Shown piece after piece: positions 1-8,629 of a stretch of 49,809 nucleotides of DNA (within the stretch, counting starts at the first letter, position 1; each line of letters begins with the position of its first letter). The stretch is from Bacteroidales bacterium (GTDB lineage: Bacteria; Bacteroidota; Bacteroidia; Bacteroidales; UBA932). The notes below the pieces were generated by a model. It was given only the letters and a program-made list of their open reading frames with translations, was not told the origin of the DNA and ran no database searches. Position numbers and translations under genes: made by a program. The stretch covers positions 1-49,809 of the forward strand of contig JAFVQD010000001.1 of assembly GCA_017504965.1 (NCBI GenBank), written 5' to 3'.

Positions 1-1
1 G

Positions 2-1078
2 CATTACCCAATATTAGCATATTCAGACAAAGGTATCTTTTGCACCGATACATTAAATGGAGTCAGTCTATATTTAAACAGCTATAAAAGAGAGATAAAC
101 AGGAAACATAAACTACCAGTATCTGACGTTAAATCAGAGATAGAGGCCTGGAAGGTGTACGAAGAGAAGAATATGCCTGGGTATTATATGACCAAAGATA
201 GTGATCCTTTGACAGATTTAATAGGTAGAAGTATGTCACAATGGTCAAATGAAGGATATGATGTATACCCTATAACAGAAGATGAGATAGAGGGAATACC
301 TAACAATGTGCTTACGAATTTTAAATTAATAGCTGAGACAAGCTCAAATTATAATTACGATTATCAAATAAGTTGTTTTATCCTTAAGGGGTATTATTCA
401 GTAATATCAGGTAGCCAATCTTATCTGTTGCAAACTGTGTGGGGACAGCAAAACGGCTATAATCAATATCTTATTGAAGAAATGGGAGGGAACCCTTATA
501 TAGGATGTGGAGCCGTTGCTATAGGTCAAATTATGAAGTATCATAGTAATTATCCATTGGATCAAAATAGATATAAATGGGGGAATATGAGTAATGTCGC
601 TTCAACAGAATATGCAGCCAAATTATTATATGATATAAATACAGCAATTAGATTAAATGATGTGAATTATAATGCAACTAGTATAGAAAAAATAGCTAAT
701 TATTTAAATAATATTTGTTATTCATACGATAATCTATATAATCACAATTCAAATAGTATATTTAATTCTATATACAATAACAGACCTGTATACATGCAAG
801 GCGGATTGTATAATTCATTACAGGGACATGCTTGGGTATGTGATGGTGCATACAGAGTGCAAAATTATAAAGTATATCGATTGATGATCTTATCATATGA
901 TGAACCGCTTTCTTTTGTTCAAGCAGGAGAATATGGCCCTTTACTACTTTCTAGTGATTATTATTTTCATATGAATTGGGGAGAATATGGTGTAAATAAT
1001 GGATGGTATACTTCTGGCCAATCTATGCAAGGATTTGATTATGGTAGAATGAATATATATGATATATGTCCTATGTAA
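2..1078 (+). CDS. C10 (streptopain-like) cysteine peptidase, 5' truncated
   Basis: The reading frame is open back to base 2, so the gene starts before the window. The first in-window residues (HYPILAYSDKG) match the end of the inhibitory prodomain of family C10 zymogens such as SpeB. The mature domain shows a catalytic-cysteine region (NPYIGCGAVAIGQIMKYH), a catalytic-histidine region (QGHAWVCDGAY) and a C-terminal NWG motif (FHMNWGEYG). Family members are secreted thiol proteases processed by loss of the propeptide; the signal peptide would be upstream. The 3' end overlaps the DUF4249 gene by 13 bp, which suggests co-transcription. The GTG at 155 is not a credible start because it would remove the prodomain remnant. 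Family assignment is firm; the substrate is unknown. Confidence 0.88.
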   Translation, partial: HYPILAYSDKGIFCTDTLNGVSLYLNSYKREINRKHKLPVSDVKSEIEAWKVYEEKNMPGYYMTKDSDPLTDLIGRSMSQWSNEGYDVYPITEDEIEGIPNNVLTNFKLIAETSSNYNYDYQISCFILKGYYSVISGSQSYLLQTVWGQQNGYNQYLIEEMGGNPYIGCGAVAIGQIMKYHSNYPLDQNRYKWGNMSNVASTEYAAKLLYDINTAIRLNDVNYNATSIEKIANYLNNICYSYDNLYNHNSNSIFNSIYNNRPVYMQGGLYNSLQGHAWVCDGAYRVQNYKVYRLMILSYDEPLSFVQAGEYGPLLLSSDYYFHMNWGEYGVNNGWYTSGQSMQGFDYGRMNIYDICPM

Positions 1079-2076
1079 ATGTAAAATATCTACTAAGTTT
1101 TGTCTCAATTTTGTTATCAATATCATGCGTGAAGGACTATCAGTGGAAGGGAAAGCATGAGTTTGAAACAAAGTTGGTAGTTAATTCTTTCTTGTGTCCG
1201 GATAGTCTTATGAGGGTGTTTGTATCTGAGACTATCTCTACATTGGAAGGATATTCCATTTTTACACATGATAGATTTGATGGATTGGTGGCAGAAGTTT
1301 CTGTAAATGGAGAAGTGTACAATCAAATGGAAGTTGACAGCATTCGTTATAGGACGAACAGGCCAACGTATATTCTACATAGGAAACCCAACGTGGGGGA
1401 TACTGTCAGACTGAAAATCTCTGATCGAAGCGGAACTTTTGGGGATGTGTATTCTGAAACCATAATACCATCATACCCAGAGGTTGAATTTGTAGAGTAT
1501 GAGTTAAGAGGCGAGGAACTATTCAAGATAGATGCGGAAGAAGCTGATTCTGTTAGTAAGTATTTGAAAAGCAATTATGGGGTTGATCTGAATATAGTGA
1601 AAAAAGGGGGTGAGGTTTTTGTTAAAGATAGCCTATTGTATATGACAATAAGGGTAACAAATATTTTTGACCGAACCGGCTTTTGGGGGATAAAACCACT
1701 TCAAGAACTGGTGCCATATAAAGCATCCAACGTTACAAGGGACAGATATCTTTATAGAGATCCTATTTTTAAAGATAATAGGTATGTTTTTAAAGCAGAC
1801 TCGGATCTTTTGCTGACGGTATGTAAATGGGTTAAACCTGGAGAGCTACATAGATTTTCTGATTACTATTGTGCTATTAGTGAAGATACTTATAGTTATT
1901 GTATCAATTATTATGATGTTATAGCTTCAGAATCCAATATATTTTCAGAGCCATTAAGTTTGTATTCAAATTGTGTAGGAGGATATGGAATCCTGGGTAG
2001 TTATTCAATGATGCGTATTCACGCACCTACAGTATATGAAAGGTGGGCACCACAATATAACGGATATATATATTAA
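1066..2076 (+). CDS. DUF4249 family lipoprotein
   Basis: The 336-residue product starts with a hydrophobic signal and a lipobox (LLSISC, Cys about residue 21), so it should be a lipoprotein of the outer envelope. The body (LVVNSFLCPDS, VGDTVRLKISD, YSETIIPSYPEVEFVEY) fits DUF4249, a Bacteroidetes family found next to TonB-dependent receptors. The start overlaps the C10 peptidase gene by 13 bp and the stop lies 10 bp before the receptor start used here. By analogy with SusD-type partners it may act as a surface accessory to the receptor, but no ligand is known. Base composition is AT-rich like both neighbours. Confidence 0.85.
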   Translation: MSYVNVKYLLSFVSILLSISCVKDYQWKGKHEFETKLVVNSFLCPDSLMRVFVSETISTLEGYSIFTHDRFDGLVAEVSVNGEVYNQMEVDSIRYRTNRPTYILHRKPNVGDTVRLKISDRSGTFGDVYSETIIPSYPEVEFVEYELRGEELFKIDAEEADSVSKYLKSNYGVDLNIVKKGGEVFVKDSLLYMTIRVTNIFDRTGFWGIKPLQELVPYKASNVTRDRYLYRDPIFKDNRYVFKADSDLLLTVCKWVKPGELHRFSDYYCAISEDTYSYCINYYDVIASESNIFSEPLSLYSNCVGGYGILGSYSMMRIHAPTVYERWAPQYNGYIY

Positions 2077-2086
2077 CAGAACGGTT

Positions 2087-4135
2087 ATGCTGAGAATTGT
2101 ATGTGTCATCTATATCTTATTGCTCGGAAATATCCTTTACGGCTATTCGCAAGTACAGGATACTATTGTTTTAGGTGGGGATATTAAAGCTGCTGCAATA
2201 TCAGTTGATAGGGCGTATGATAGAACAAGTACAAATCTAACCTTAACAAAAATGGATATTGTAAATTTTCCATCGCTGTTTTCTGAATCAGATCCGCTTA
2301 AACTGACATTTTTAACACCAGGTATACAAAATAATAGCGAAGGTGATGCAAATATCTCCATTCGTGGGGGTGAGGTGGATCAAAATCTGATAACCTTGGA
2401 TAATATTCCAATATATAACCCTGTGCACATAAAGGGACTGACATCGGTATTGAATTCTGATATAGTGGGGTATATGAATATATATAAGGATGGATTTCCG
2501 GCAAAATTTGGTTCCAGATTATCAGGCGTGGTAAGTGTGTTTGCTAAAGAGGGTGATTTTAAAGATTATCACGGTAATATTACGTTAGGTCTTCAGTCTG
2601 GAAAATTTATGCTGGAAGGTCCGATAATTAATGATAAGCTCTCGTTTGTTCTATCAGGTAGAGTGTCGTATTTGGGCTTTGCAATTCTACCTCTGTATAA
2701 GAGGGTCTCTGACAGGTTTGCTGTCAGATATATTGATCAATTTGAAGGTTCGAATTATTATGATATAAATGCTAAACTTACATATCAGCCATCAAAGAAA
2801 GATAAGATATCGTTTACGTTTTATAATGGCTATGACTATGTCGCAATGCCATACGAGAGGTATGGGAATCTGGCTGGTAATGTGATGTGGGATAGGAGGA
2901 TTAATTCAAAAAACAGTATCTCTTTTTATATTAATGGAAGTAAATTTATTGACTATCAGATCGTAGGAAATCTGGTTCAGGGCGATTATGAAAAGAAGAA
3001 CTCCAATATTGCTGAATTTTCAGTAGGAGGGTCTCATCTGATAAGACCTATGAGAAATTTTACCTTAGAATATGGTGCTAAATATATGTTGCAATATATT
3101 AATCCGACTACTTCTGTGGTGTATAGTGATACTTTATACAGTACGATTGGTGAGAAAAGGGAGTTGCAAACTTTTTCATTATATCTTGATGATGAGTGGA
3201 ATATTGCCAATTGGCTGGATTTATCAGCTGGACTCAGATTTAATTTGTATGCGGTTGGTTGCAAGAGGGCTCCTATCCTTGAACCAAGAGTAAGATTGTC
3301 TGTTTTACCAATAAAAGATTTGTCAATAAAGGTCACCTACTCAAAAATGAGTCAGTCTGTATTTCAATTGCGCAGCAATAATGTCACAGCACCTTCTGAT
3401 ATATGGATCTCGATGGATGATTTTTTCTCTCCTCAAGTTTCAGATATCTATTCAATAGGTGTATTTTACAAACCGAAGATTTTTGAAGTACCTGTTGCTT
3501 TCTCTGTAGAGTCGTATTATAAGCGGATGTGTGGACTTGTAGAGTACTCCGAGAGATATTATAAAGATATAGTTGGCCAATATGATGAGATCGTAGAGAT
3601 TGGGAACGGGCAAGCCTATGGTGTGGAATTCAATATGAGGAAAGATGTTGGTGAAATTACAGGCTTGTTTTCATATACGTGGAGTAAGTCTATCAGACAG
3701 TTTGATGGCATAAATGATGGGGAGAGTTATTTCTCTGATAATGATTGTAGACATAATATTGGTATATATCTGACCAAAAAATTTGGTGACAGGTTTGATA
3801 TATCATTGTCATTTGTATATAAAACCGGTAAATGGGTTACATTGGCTGATATTAGGGTCTATAGTAGTCTTGGATATGAACCTGAGAGGTATCTACAGAC
3901 ATATTCAAAAAGAAATTCAATCCAATTGGAGGATTATCATAGGCTGGATTTAGGGATGAATTACTATATACCTCATAAATTTGGAAAGAGTCACTTGAAT
4001 TTTTCTATCTATAATTTATACAATAAGCAAAACCCATATCTTCTGTTTCTATATACGAAAACAAGTCCATACGTAATGAAGCAGTTATGTCTTTTCCCAT
4101 TTATGCCATCATTGAGTTATAGCTTTGAGTTTTAG
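2087..4135 (+). CDS. TonB-dependent outer-membrane receptor, plug plus barrel, without carboxypeptidase-like N-domain
   Basis: The chosen start is the ATG at 2087, which gives a clean signal peptide (MLRIVCVIYILLLGNILYGY) and a 10-bp gap to the DUF4249 gene. An in-frame ATG at 2036 would add 17 polar residues and overlap that gene by 41 bp. The mature part begins directly with a plug domain (ISIRGGEVDQNLITLDNIPI, DGFPAKFGSRLSGVV). About 500 residues of alternating barrel strands follow, ending in an aromatic terminal strand (SLSYSFEF). At about 680 residues it is short for a Bacteroidetes receptor because the usual CarboxypepD_reg domain is absent. It probably imports a ligand handled by the DUF4249 lipoprotein and perhaps released by the C10 peptidase; that link is inference from gene order. 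Confidence 0.88.
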   Translation: MLRIVCVIYILLLGNILYGYSQVQDTIVLGGDIKAAAISVDRAYDRTSTNLTLTKMDIVNFPSLFSESDPLKLTFLTPGIQNNSEGDANISIRGGEVDQNLITLDNIPIYNPVHIKGLTSVLNSDIVGYMNIYKDGFPAKFGSRLSGVVSVFAKEGDFKDYHGNITLGLQSGKFMLEGPIINDKLSFVLSGRVSYLGFAILPLYKRVSDRFAVRYIDQFEGSNYYDINAKLTYQPSKKDKISFTFYNGYDYVAMPYERYGNLAGNVMWDRRINSKNSISFYINGSKFIDYQIVGNLVQGDYEKKNSNIAEFSVGGSHLIRPMRNFTLEYGAKYMLQYINPTTSVVYSDTLYSTIGEKRELQTFSLYLDDEWNIANWLDLSAGLRFNLYAVGCKRAPILEPRVRLSVLPIKDLSIKVTYSKMSQSVFQLRSNNVTAPSDIWISMDDFFSPQVSDIYSIGVFYKPKIFEVPVAFSVESYYKRMCGLVEYSERYYKDIVGQYDEIVEIGNGQAYGVEFNMRKDVGEITGLFSYTWSKSIRQFDGINDGESYFSDNDCRHNIGIYLTKKFGDRFDISLSFVYKTGKWVTLADIRVYSSLGYEPERYLQTYSKRNSIQLEDYHRLDLGMNYYIPHKFGKSHLNFSIYNLYNKQNPYLLFLYTKTSPYVMKQLCLFPFMPSLSYSFEF

Positions 4136-4170
4136 AAAAAAGATGCCCGACCGGAGTAGGGCATCTTTGT
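4136..4170. terminator. Bidirectional intrinsic terminator
   Basis: A perfect 8-bp stem, AGATGCCC (4141-4148) with GGGCATCT (4159-4166), has A residues before it and T residues after it. It can therefore stop the receptor transcript on the plus strand and the serine hydrolase transcript on the minus strand. The two genes converge here. Confidence 0.85.
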
Positions 4171-4172
4171 CG

Positions 4173-5387
4173 TTATTTCAGCCAGCCGGCCTCTTGGGCG
4201 ATGGCGTCAACTTTCTGAACATTGGTCCAGCGGTCGTAGTCTGTACGGTTGGCGAAGATCAGGATAAGAAGATCTGAAGCAGGGTAGCGGCCAGCGTAAA
4301 TCTGGTAACCGCCGTTGTCTCCTGTGTGGTAGATTCTCTCTGTGAATTCAGGGTCATTCTCGATGAACCAGCCGTATCCGTAGTGGGTGTGTGGACGGTT
4401 CTGGTATGAGCTGAATTTAGAGCCAGAAACCTGTATCTTAGGTGTATGGGCGTTCTTGATGCTCTCAGCAGAAGCCACTACAGCATTGCGAAGCGCTTTT
4501 TCCCACTGTACGAACTGGTGAGTTGAGGTGTAGATACCACCATCAGCTTTGGTAGCGAAGAATGTCTCCTGTCCGTAGTCGTACTCTTTCCAGTTGCCGA
4601 TAACAGGTGCAGACTCCTGCTGTTTTTTAGCTGCAGCCTGAGCTTCAGGGGTGCGGTCTGAATCTGTATTTGAAGCAGACTCTTTCTCCTCTACAGGGAT
4701 GTATGCGTGCGACATATTGGGGATGTTCTTGTCAGGGGAGAAGTATACAGTCTGATCCATACCAGCAGGGGTGAAGATATTCTCCTTCATGTATTGCTCG
4801 AAGCTCTGGCCTGTAACTCTCTGAATAATAATGTAGCAAAGCTGGAAAGTAGGGTTCATGTATTGGTACTCTGTACCTGGGGTGAATTGGAGTTTGTCGA
4901 GGGTCTCCATATATTTGTAGCACTGCTCGTCGGTAGCATAAAGGACAAAATTGCGGTCCTCTCTTGGACGGTAGTCACCGATACCCGAAGTGTGTGAAAG
5001 AAGGTGTGCTATGGTGATATCGTTGAAGAAATCTGCCTGGAATTCGGGGAAATATTTCTTTACTGGGTCCTGAAGGGAGATTTTCCCCTGTTCAGCGAGC
5101 TGAAGCATAGCCACAGCTGTGAACTGTTTGGATACAGAGGCGATATTGAAGAAGGTGTTTCCGTCGATTTTAGCCCCAGTCTCGAGGTCGGCGATGCCGA
5201 AACCTTTGTCATATACTATTTCGTCCCCTTTAAGGATAAGGACAGCTGCTCCCGGCTCGTCTGCAGGGTATAGTTCCTGGAACATAGTATCCAGTTTTGC
5301 GATCGCAGCTTTCTCTTTTTGTGACTGATTACAGCAAGATGTCATAATCAAAGCAGTTAAGATGGTTAAAAAAGCGATTTTTCTCAT
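4173..5387 (-). CDS. Serine hydrolase, beta-lactamase/DD-peptidase fold lipoprotein
   Basis: The 404-residue product has a lipoprotein signal (MRKIAFLTILTALIMTSC). The PF00144 fold shows an SxxK motif S84-V-S-K87 (NIASVSKQF), a YxN-type motif Y176-M-N178 and a late HTG motif (IYHTGDNGG) that replaces KTG. These fit class C-like esterases and D-amino peptidases more than antibiotic-specific beta-lactamases. It should act in the periplasm as a membrane-anchored hydrolase. It lies 12 bp downstream of cinA on the same strand and could share its transcript. An Ala/Gln-rich insert at about residues 230-260 is not part of the usual core. The substrate is unknown, and calling it a resistance gene would not be justified. 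Confidence 0.85.
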   Translation of the reverse strand: MRKIAFLTILTALIMTSCCNQSQKEKAAIAKLDTMFQELYPADEPGAAVLILKGDEIVYDKGFGIADLETGAKIDGNTFFNIASVSKQFTAVAMLQLAEQGKISLQDPVKKYFPEFQADFFNDITIAHLLSHTSGIGDYRPREDRNFVLYATDEQCYKYMETLDKLQFTPGTEYQYMNPTFQLCYIIIQRVTGQSFEQYMKENIFTPAGMDQTVYFSPDKNIPNMSHAYIPVEEKESASNTDSDRTPEAQAAAKKQQESAPVIGNWKEYDYGQETFFATKADGGIYTSTHQFVQWEKALRNAVVASAESIKNAHTPKIQVSGSKFSSYQNRPHTHYGYGWFIENDPEFTERIYHTGDNGGYQIYAGRYPASDLLILIFANRTDYDRWTNVQKVDAIAQEAGWLK

Positions 5388-5399
5388 ATTTTAAGGTAT

Positions 5400-6683
5400 T
5401 TAATGTGATTCGAGGTACAATCTGAGCAGATTGAGTGCATTTGAGGCAAAACGGTCTATATTTACCTCTCTGCTGCTGTTGAATGCCACCTTTTTGGAGA
5501 TTACCTCGTCTTTTCCTGTGGTTTTGTCATGGTATGCCACTGCAAGCCATGCTGTCCCCACCGGTTTTTCGGGGCTGCCTCCGCCGGGACCGGCAATTCC
5601 TGAGGTCGCTACAGCAAAATTGGTATTCATTATGCGGTTTACCCCTTTGGCCATCGCCTCCACGCACTCACGGCTAACAGCACCGTGCTGCGCAATGATC
5701 TCGTGTGGGACTCCGAGGATATTCTCCTTGATGGAATTGTCATAGGAGGTGACAGAGCCGTAGAAATATTGGGAAGCCCCTGCTACAGATGTGAGGAGAG
5801 AGGCTATTTTCCCACCTGTGCAAGACTCTGCTGCGCTAAGTGTCATCCCTTTGTTTTTAAGGTGTTTACCTATGACTATTTGAAGTGTATCTTCTCCTTC
5901 TCCGTAGATGGCGTCTCCAAGCATCTCACGGAGCTTTTCGAACTCTGTATCTATTCTGCGAATCTCCTCATCCTTGACTCCGCCATAAGTAGAGAGGCGC
6001 AGTCTGACACCCACTATAGGGTTAGGGAGGTATGCCAGTTTGATATCTTCAGGGAGTGCATCTTCCCAAGGCTCTATCTGCTTGGCCAGAGTAGATTCGG
6101 GTATGCCGAATGTGACCAGTGTTTTATGGTGGATATCAGCCAGTTGGTAGTGTGATTTAATGTCGCTGATGACATCCGGAAGGAGCCCTATGGCCTCAAA
6201 CGGTACCCCTGGAAGGGAATATAGAGTGGGGCGGTGGGGGTATCTCTCTTCGGGGAATCTGAACACTATGCAGGGGGCGGTGCCCAGCTGGTTAGGGATA
6301 ACAATGCTCCCCTGAGGAACAGACGCTTGTGCTCTATTAAGGTCTGAAAGTTCTATCCCTCTGCGAGTTACGATTCTCTTTACTATCTCAAACTGAGCTT
6401 CATCCTGATAGAACCCTGTGCTGCCGTAAAGCTCTGCAAGGGCACTTTTGGTGATATCATCTTTAGTGGGGCCGAGGCCACCTGTCACTATGACTATGTC
6501 GTTCTGGGAGAGGGCCTGATCGAGATTCGAGATTATCTCGGATCTTTCGTCTCCAAATGAGTTCATATATCTCACTTTCACACCGATAGAGTTAAGTGCC
6601 CTGGAGATGTGAGAGGAGTTTGTGTCTACGATCTGGCCTATCAGAATCTCATCTCCGATAGTACATATTGCAGCTGTCAACAT
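5400..6683 (-). CDS. cinA: CinA family protein, nicotinamide-nucleotide amidohydrolase type
   Basis: Full-length CinA of 427 residues. The N-terminal MoCF/COG1058 domain shows ICTIGDEILIGQIVDTNS and VTGGLGPTKDD. The C-terminal amidohydrolase domain shows AAESCTGGKIASLLTSVAG and ATSGIAGPGGG. The family deamidates NMN and hydrolyses ADP-ribose in pyridine-nucleotide salvage. The start overlaps the end of pyrD by 7 bp, so the two are almost certainly co-transcribed. The competence-damage name is historical, and nothing here indicates a competence role. Confidence 0.93.
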   Translation of the reverse strand: MLTAAICTIGDEILIGQIVDTNSSHISRALNSIGVKVRYMNSFGDERSEIISNLDQALSQNDIVIVTGGLGPTKDDITKSALAELYGSTGFYQDEAQFEIVKRIVTRRGIELSDLNRAQASVPQGSIVIPNQLGTAPCIVFRFPEERYPHRPTLYSLPGVPFEAIGLLPDVISDIKSHYQLADIHHKTLVTFGIPESTLAKQIEPWEDALPEDIKLAYLPNPIVGVRLRLSTYGGVKDEEIRRIDTEFEKLREMLGDAIYGEGEDTLQIVIGKHLKNKGMTLSAAESCTGGKIASLLTSVAGASQYFYGSVTSYDNSIKENILGVPHEIIAQHGAVSRECVEAMAKGVNRIMNTNFAVATSGIAGPGGGSPEKPVGTAWLAVAYHDKTTGKDEVISKKVAFNSSREVNIDRFASNALNLLRLYLESH

Positions 6684-7720
6684 TTTGATTTATATTGTTT
6701 TACTATGTATTTAAGCATTCTCTTGACTGTAGCCGGACCATTATAGATAAAGCCGGTGTAGATCTGGATGAGGGATGCACCGGCCTCCAGCATTTCGTAT
6801 GCCTGCTCGGGGGTAGAGATACCTCCTACAGCGATAATAGGGAGATTCCCCTCGGTGCGCTGGTGGATATATTTTACCATTTCGAGGCTTCTATGGTATA
6901 GAGGAGCACCACTTAGACCACCTTCTCCTATAAAGTCAATTCTTTCTTTATCAGTCTTTAAGCCCTCTCTACTTCGAGTAGTATTTGTAGCAACGATACC
7001 ATCGATGCCGGATATGAGTACGAGGTCTATAATCTCGTCCAGCTGCTCTTTGGTGATATCCGGAGATACCTTAAATAATATAGGACGGTAGTCGTCAGAA
7101 TAGCGACGAAGGGTGAGGAGTCTGTCGATAATATCGGACAGAGATTCGACATCCTGAAGTTTGTCCAGATCTTTCACATTTGGGCAAGAGACATTCAGAA
7201 CGAAGTAATCTACGAAATCGTAGAGTAGGGAGAAGCATTTTTCGTAGTCTTTCCCTGCATCTTCATTGGCAGTTTTCTTCCCTTTAGAGATATTTCCTCC
7301 TATTACCACCTTGGGTTTCACCTTGTTAAGCCTGTCTACAGTGTATTTTACACCGTGATTGTTAATACCCATACGATTAATAAGGGCATTGTCCTGAACG
7401 AGCCTGAACAGGCGTGGTTTGGGGTTTCCAGGCTGTGCTTCAGGGGTTACCGATCCTACCTCCACAAATCCGAAACCGAACTTGGCGATCTCATTGTAGT
7501 AGTCGCCATTCTTGTCAAAACCGGCAGCGAAACCGATAGGATTTTTAAATTTTATACCGAAAACTTCCCTCTCTAAAAGGGGATGTTTATATGAATATAA
7601 CCATTTGAGTATCACCCCTGAAAATGGGATGTATTTAAGTGTAGCTAAAAGTTTCATCACCAGCATGTGCGCTGTCTCCGGTGAGAATAGGAAAAGTAGG
7701 GGTTTTATCAGTTTGTACAT
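6677..7720 (-). CDS. pyrD: Dihydroorotate dehydrogenase, class 2 (quinone-dependent)
   Basis: The 347-residue protein has the class 2 layout. A short hydrophobic N-terminal extension (LIKPLLFLFSPETAHML) targets the inner membrane. The FMN-binding barrel contains NPIGFAAGFDKNGDY, RMGINNHG, VNVSCPNV and GEGGLSGAPLY. It oxidises dihydroorotate to orotate in pyrimidine synthesis and passes electrons to quinone. The tail overlaps cinA by 7 bp. A promoter -7 element at 7740-7747, in the gap to the XRE gene, suggests independent initiation. Confidence 0.95.
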   Translation of the reverse strand: MYKLIKPLLFLFSPETAHMLVMKLLATLKYIPFSGVILKWLYSYKHPLLEREVFGIKFKNPIGFAAGFDKNGDYYNEIAKFGFGFVEVGSVTPEAQPGNPKPRLFRLVQDNALINRMGINNHGVKYTVDRLNKVKPKVVIGGNISKGKKTANEDAGKDYEKCFSLLYDFVDYFVLNVSCPNVKDLDKLQDVESLSDIIDRLLTLRRYSDDYRPILFKVSPDITKEQLDEIIDLVLISGIDGIVATNTTRSREGLKTDKERIDFIGEGGLSGAPLYHRSLEMVKYIHQRTEGNLPIIAVGGISTPEQAYEMLEAGASLIQIYTGFIYNGPATVKRMLKYIVKQYKSKC

Positions 7721-7739
7721 AGCTTATCTTTATATGTAA

Positions 7740-7747
7740 CAAAGATA
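7740..7747 (-). promoter_or_regulatory. Promoter -7 element for pyrD
   Basis: On the minus strand this reads TATCTTTG, matching the Bacteroidetes TAnnTTTG -7 element, 19 bp before the pyrD start codon. No clear -33 TTTG is seen at the expected distance, so the call rests on the -7 box and its position. Confidence 0.5.
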
Positions 7748-7758
7748 ATAACTAATAT

Positions 7759-8127
7759 TTACTTAGATGGATAAAAATCTTGAAAACTTCCGTCCGAATA
7801 GTATACAGTGATCCTTTTGGCCAGTTTGATGTCTCCGGTATCAAGTGAAAAAGTAGGGGATTCTGATTCATTTTTAGGGGAAAAGTCGATCTCATCAGGA
7901 GAATATGGGGTGAAATCCTCCTTATACATCTTCCCTTTACCGGTGATCAGCCAGGTGGCATCGATCTGGGGGTATCTGGTAAGAAAGTTATTTATGAACT
8001 CGTAGCTTGGTTTGTTTCTTCCGGAAAGTAAATGGGAGATTCCGGAGCGCTGTATACCTAAAGAATCTGCCAGTCGGGCAGGAGAGAGCTTTTCGACCTC
8101 CAAAAATTGCTGTAAACGCCTATTCAT
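7759..8127 (-). CDS. XRE/Cro-type helix-turn-helix regulator
   Basis: The 122-residue protein has an N-terminal lambda-repressor-like HTH at about residues 5-60 (LADSLGIQRSGISHLLSGRN). A short region follows with ATWLITGKGKMY, typical of small Bacteroidetes XRE proteins, and then a variable acidic tail. No peptidase or ligand domain is visible. TGTAAAC-type boxes lie around its promoter and inside its first codons, which suggests that it represses itself. It lies upstream of pyrD in the same direction; whether it controls pyrD, cinA or queA is unknown. Confidence 0.85.
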   Translation of the reverse strand: MNRRLQQFLEVEKLSPARLADSLGIQRSGISHLLSGRNKPSYEFINNFLTRYPQIDATWLITGKGKMYKEDFTPYSPDEIDFSPKNESESPTFSLDTGDIKLAKRITVYYSDGSFQDFYPSK

Positions 8128-8207
8128 AAATGTAAACTTTAATTTTTACAAATGTAAGCATAATTTTGTTTACAACATATACATAAAATCAAGTAACATC
8201 TGTAAAC
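8111..8207. promoter_or_regulatory. Cluster of TGTAAAC operator-like boxes
   Basis: TGTAAAC occurs at 8111-8117, 8131-8137 and 8201-8207, and its complement GTTTACA at 8168-8174. A related palindrome TTACA-AA-TGTAA spans 8146-8157. The first two copies are exactly 20 bp apart, on one face of the helix. The cluster covers the start of the XRE gene and its putative promoter. A further copy at 8532-8538 lies about 20 bp upstream of the queA -33 box. The binding protein is inferred to be the XRE regulator. Confidence 0.5.
8149..8156 (-). promoter_or_regulatory. Promoter -7 element for the XRE regulator
   Basis: The minus strand reads TACATTTG, matching TAnnTTTG, 21 bp before the XRE start codon. 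It overlaps the palindrome at 8146-8157 and is flanked by TGTAAAC boxes, an arrangement expected for autorepression. A TTG at 8173-8175 is only 16 bp away, so the -33 element is uncertain. Confidence 0.45.
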
Positions 8208-8558
8208 AGAAGGGGGGATCAGTTCGTATCCCGGGTGTGTGAGAATTGAGATAATTCCTGTAACTATCTGGGAAGTCACTTAGTTAAATGAGGTTGATTC
8301 CAAATATTTTTCCGAGATATGTAGAAAACTTCCCGAATCTGAAAATAACGCTAATAATTTTCTTTATATAAAATGGTATAAAACACTGGGTGTTAGTATA
8401 GTATATATGTTAAAAAATAACCATAAGGAAATCTTATACATCTAAAGAGTTTACCCTGTGCTTCAAGCGCAGTGCTAATAAATAATGGTTACAAGATTGA
8501 ATTTTGAAGGTTTAATTTTGTGATTAACATTTGTAAACAAAAAATCAAATTTCGTCGA
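8208..8558. other. AT-rich intergenic region without a recognised gene
   Basis: No convincing coding frame is present. Two structural features are visible: a long-range pairing of GGGAAGT (8270-8276) with ACTTCCC (8328-8334), and a compact hairpin CTGTGCT-TCA-AGCGCAG at 8456-8472. A structured non-coding RNA is possible, but no known family was recognised. Confidence 0.4.
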
Positions 8559-8559
8559 T

Positions 8560-8590
8560 TTTGACTTCAGATATATATTCGGTACTTTTG
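8560..8590 (+). promoter_or_regulatory. Promoter of queA
   Basis: TTTG at 8560-8563 and TACTTTTG at 8583-8590 are separated by 19 bp, a good match to the Bacteroidetes TTTG/TAnnTTTG promoter. Transcription should start near 8597, about 33 bp before the queA start. A TGTAAAC box lies just upstream at 8532-8538. Confidence 0.75.
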
Positions 8591-8629
8591 CACGTGATAA
8601 TCGATTGTAGGGCTTAAAAATGCGTTTTA

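Noticed and set aside
155-1078. GTG at 155 as the start of the C10 peptidase
   Set aside because: The frame is open to base 2 and the upstream residues match the prodomain end, so the gene is cut by the window edge.
4173-5387. Antibiotic-resistance beta-lactamase
   Set aside because: The motifs fit the broad PF00144 serine hydrolase family with HTG in place of KTG and a lipoprotein signal; nothing points to drug hydrolysis.
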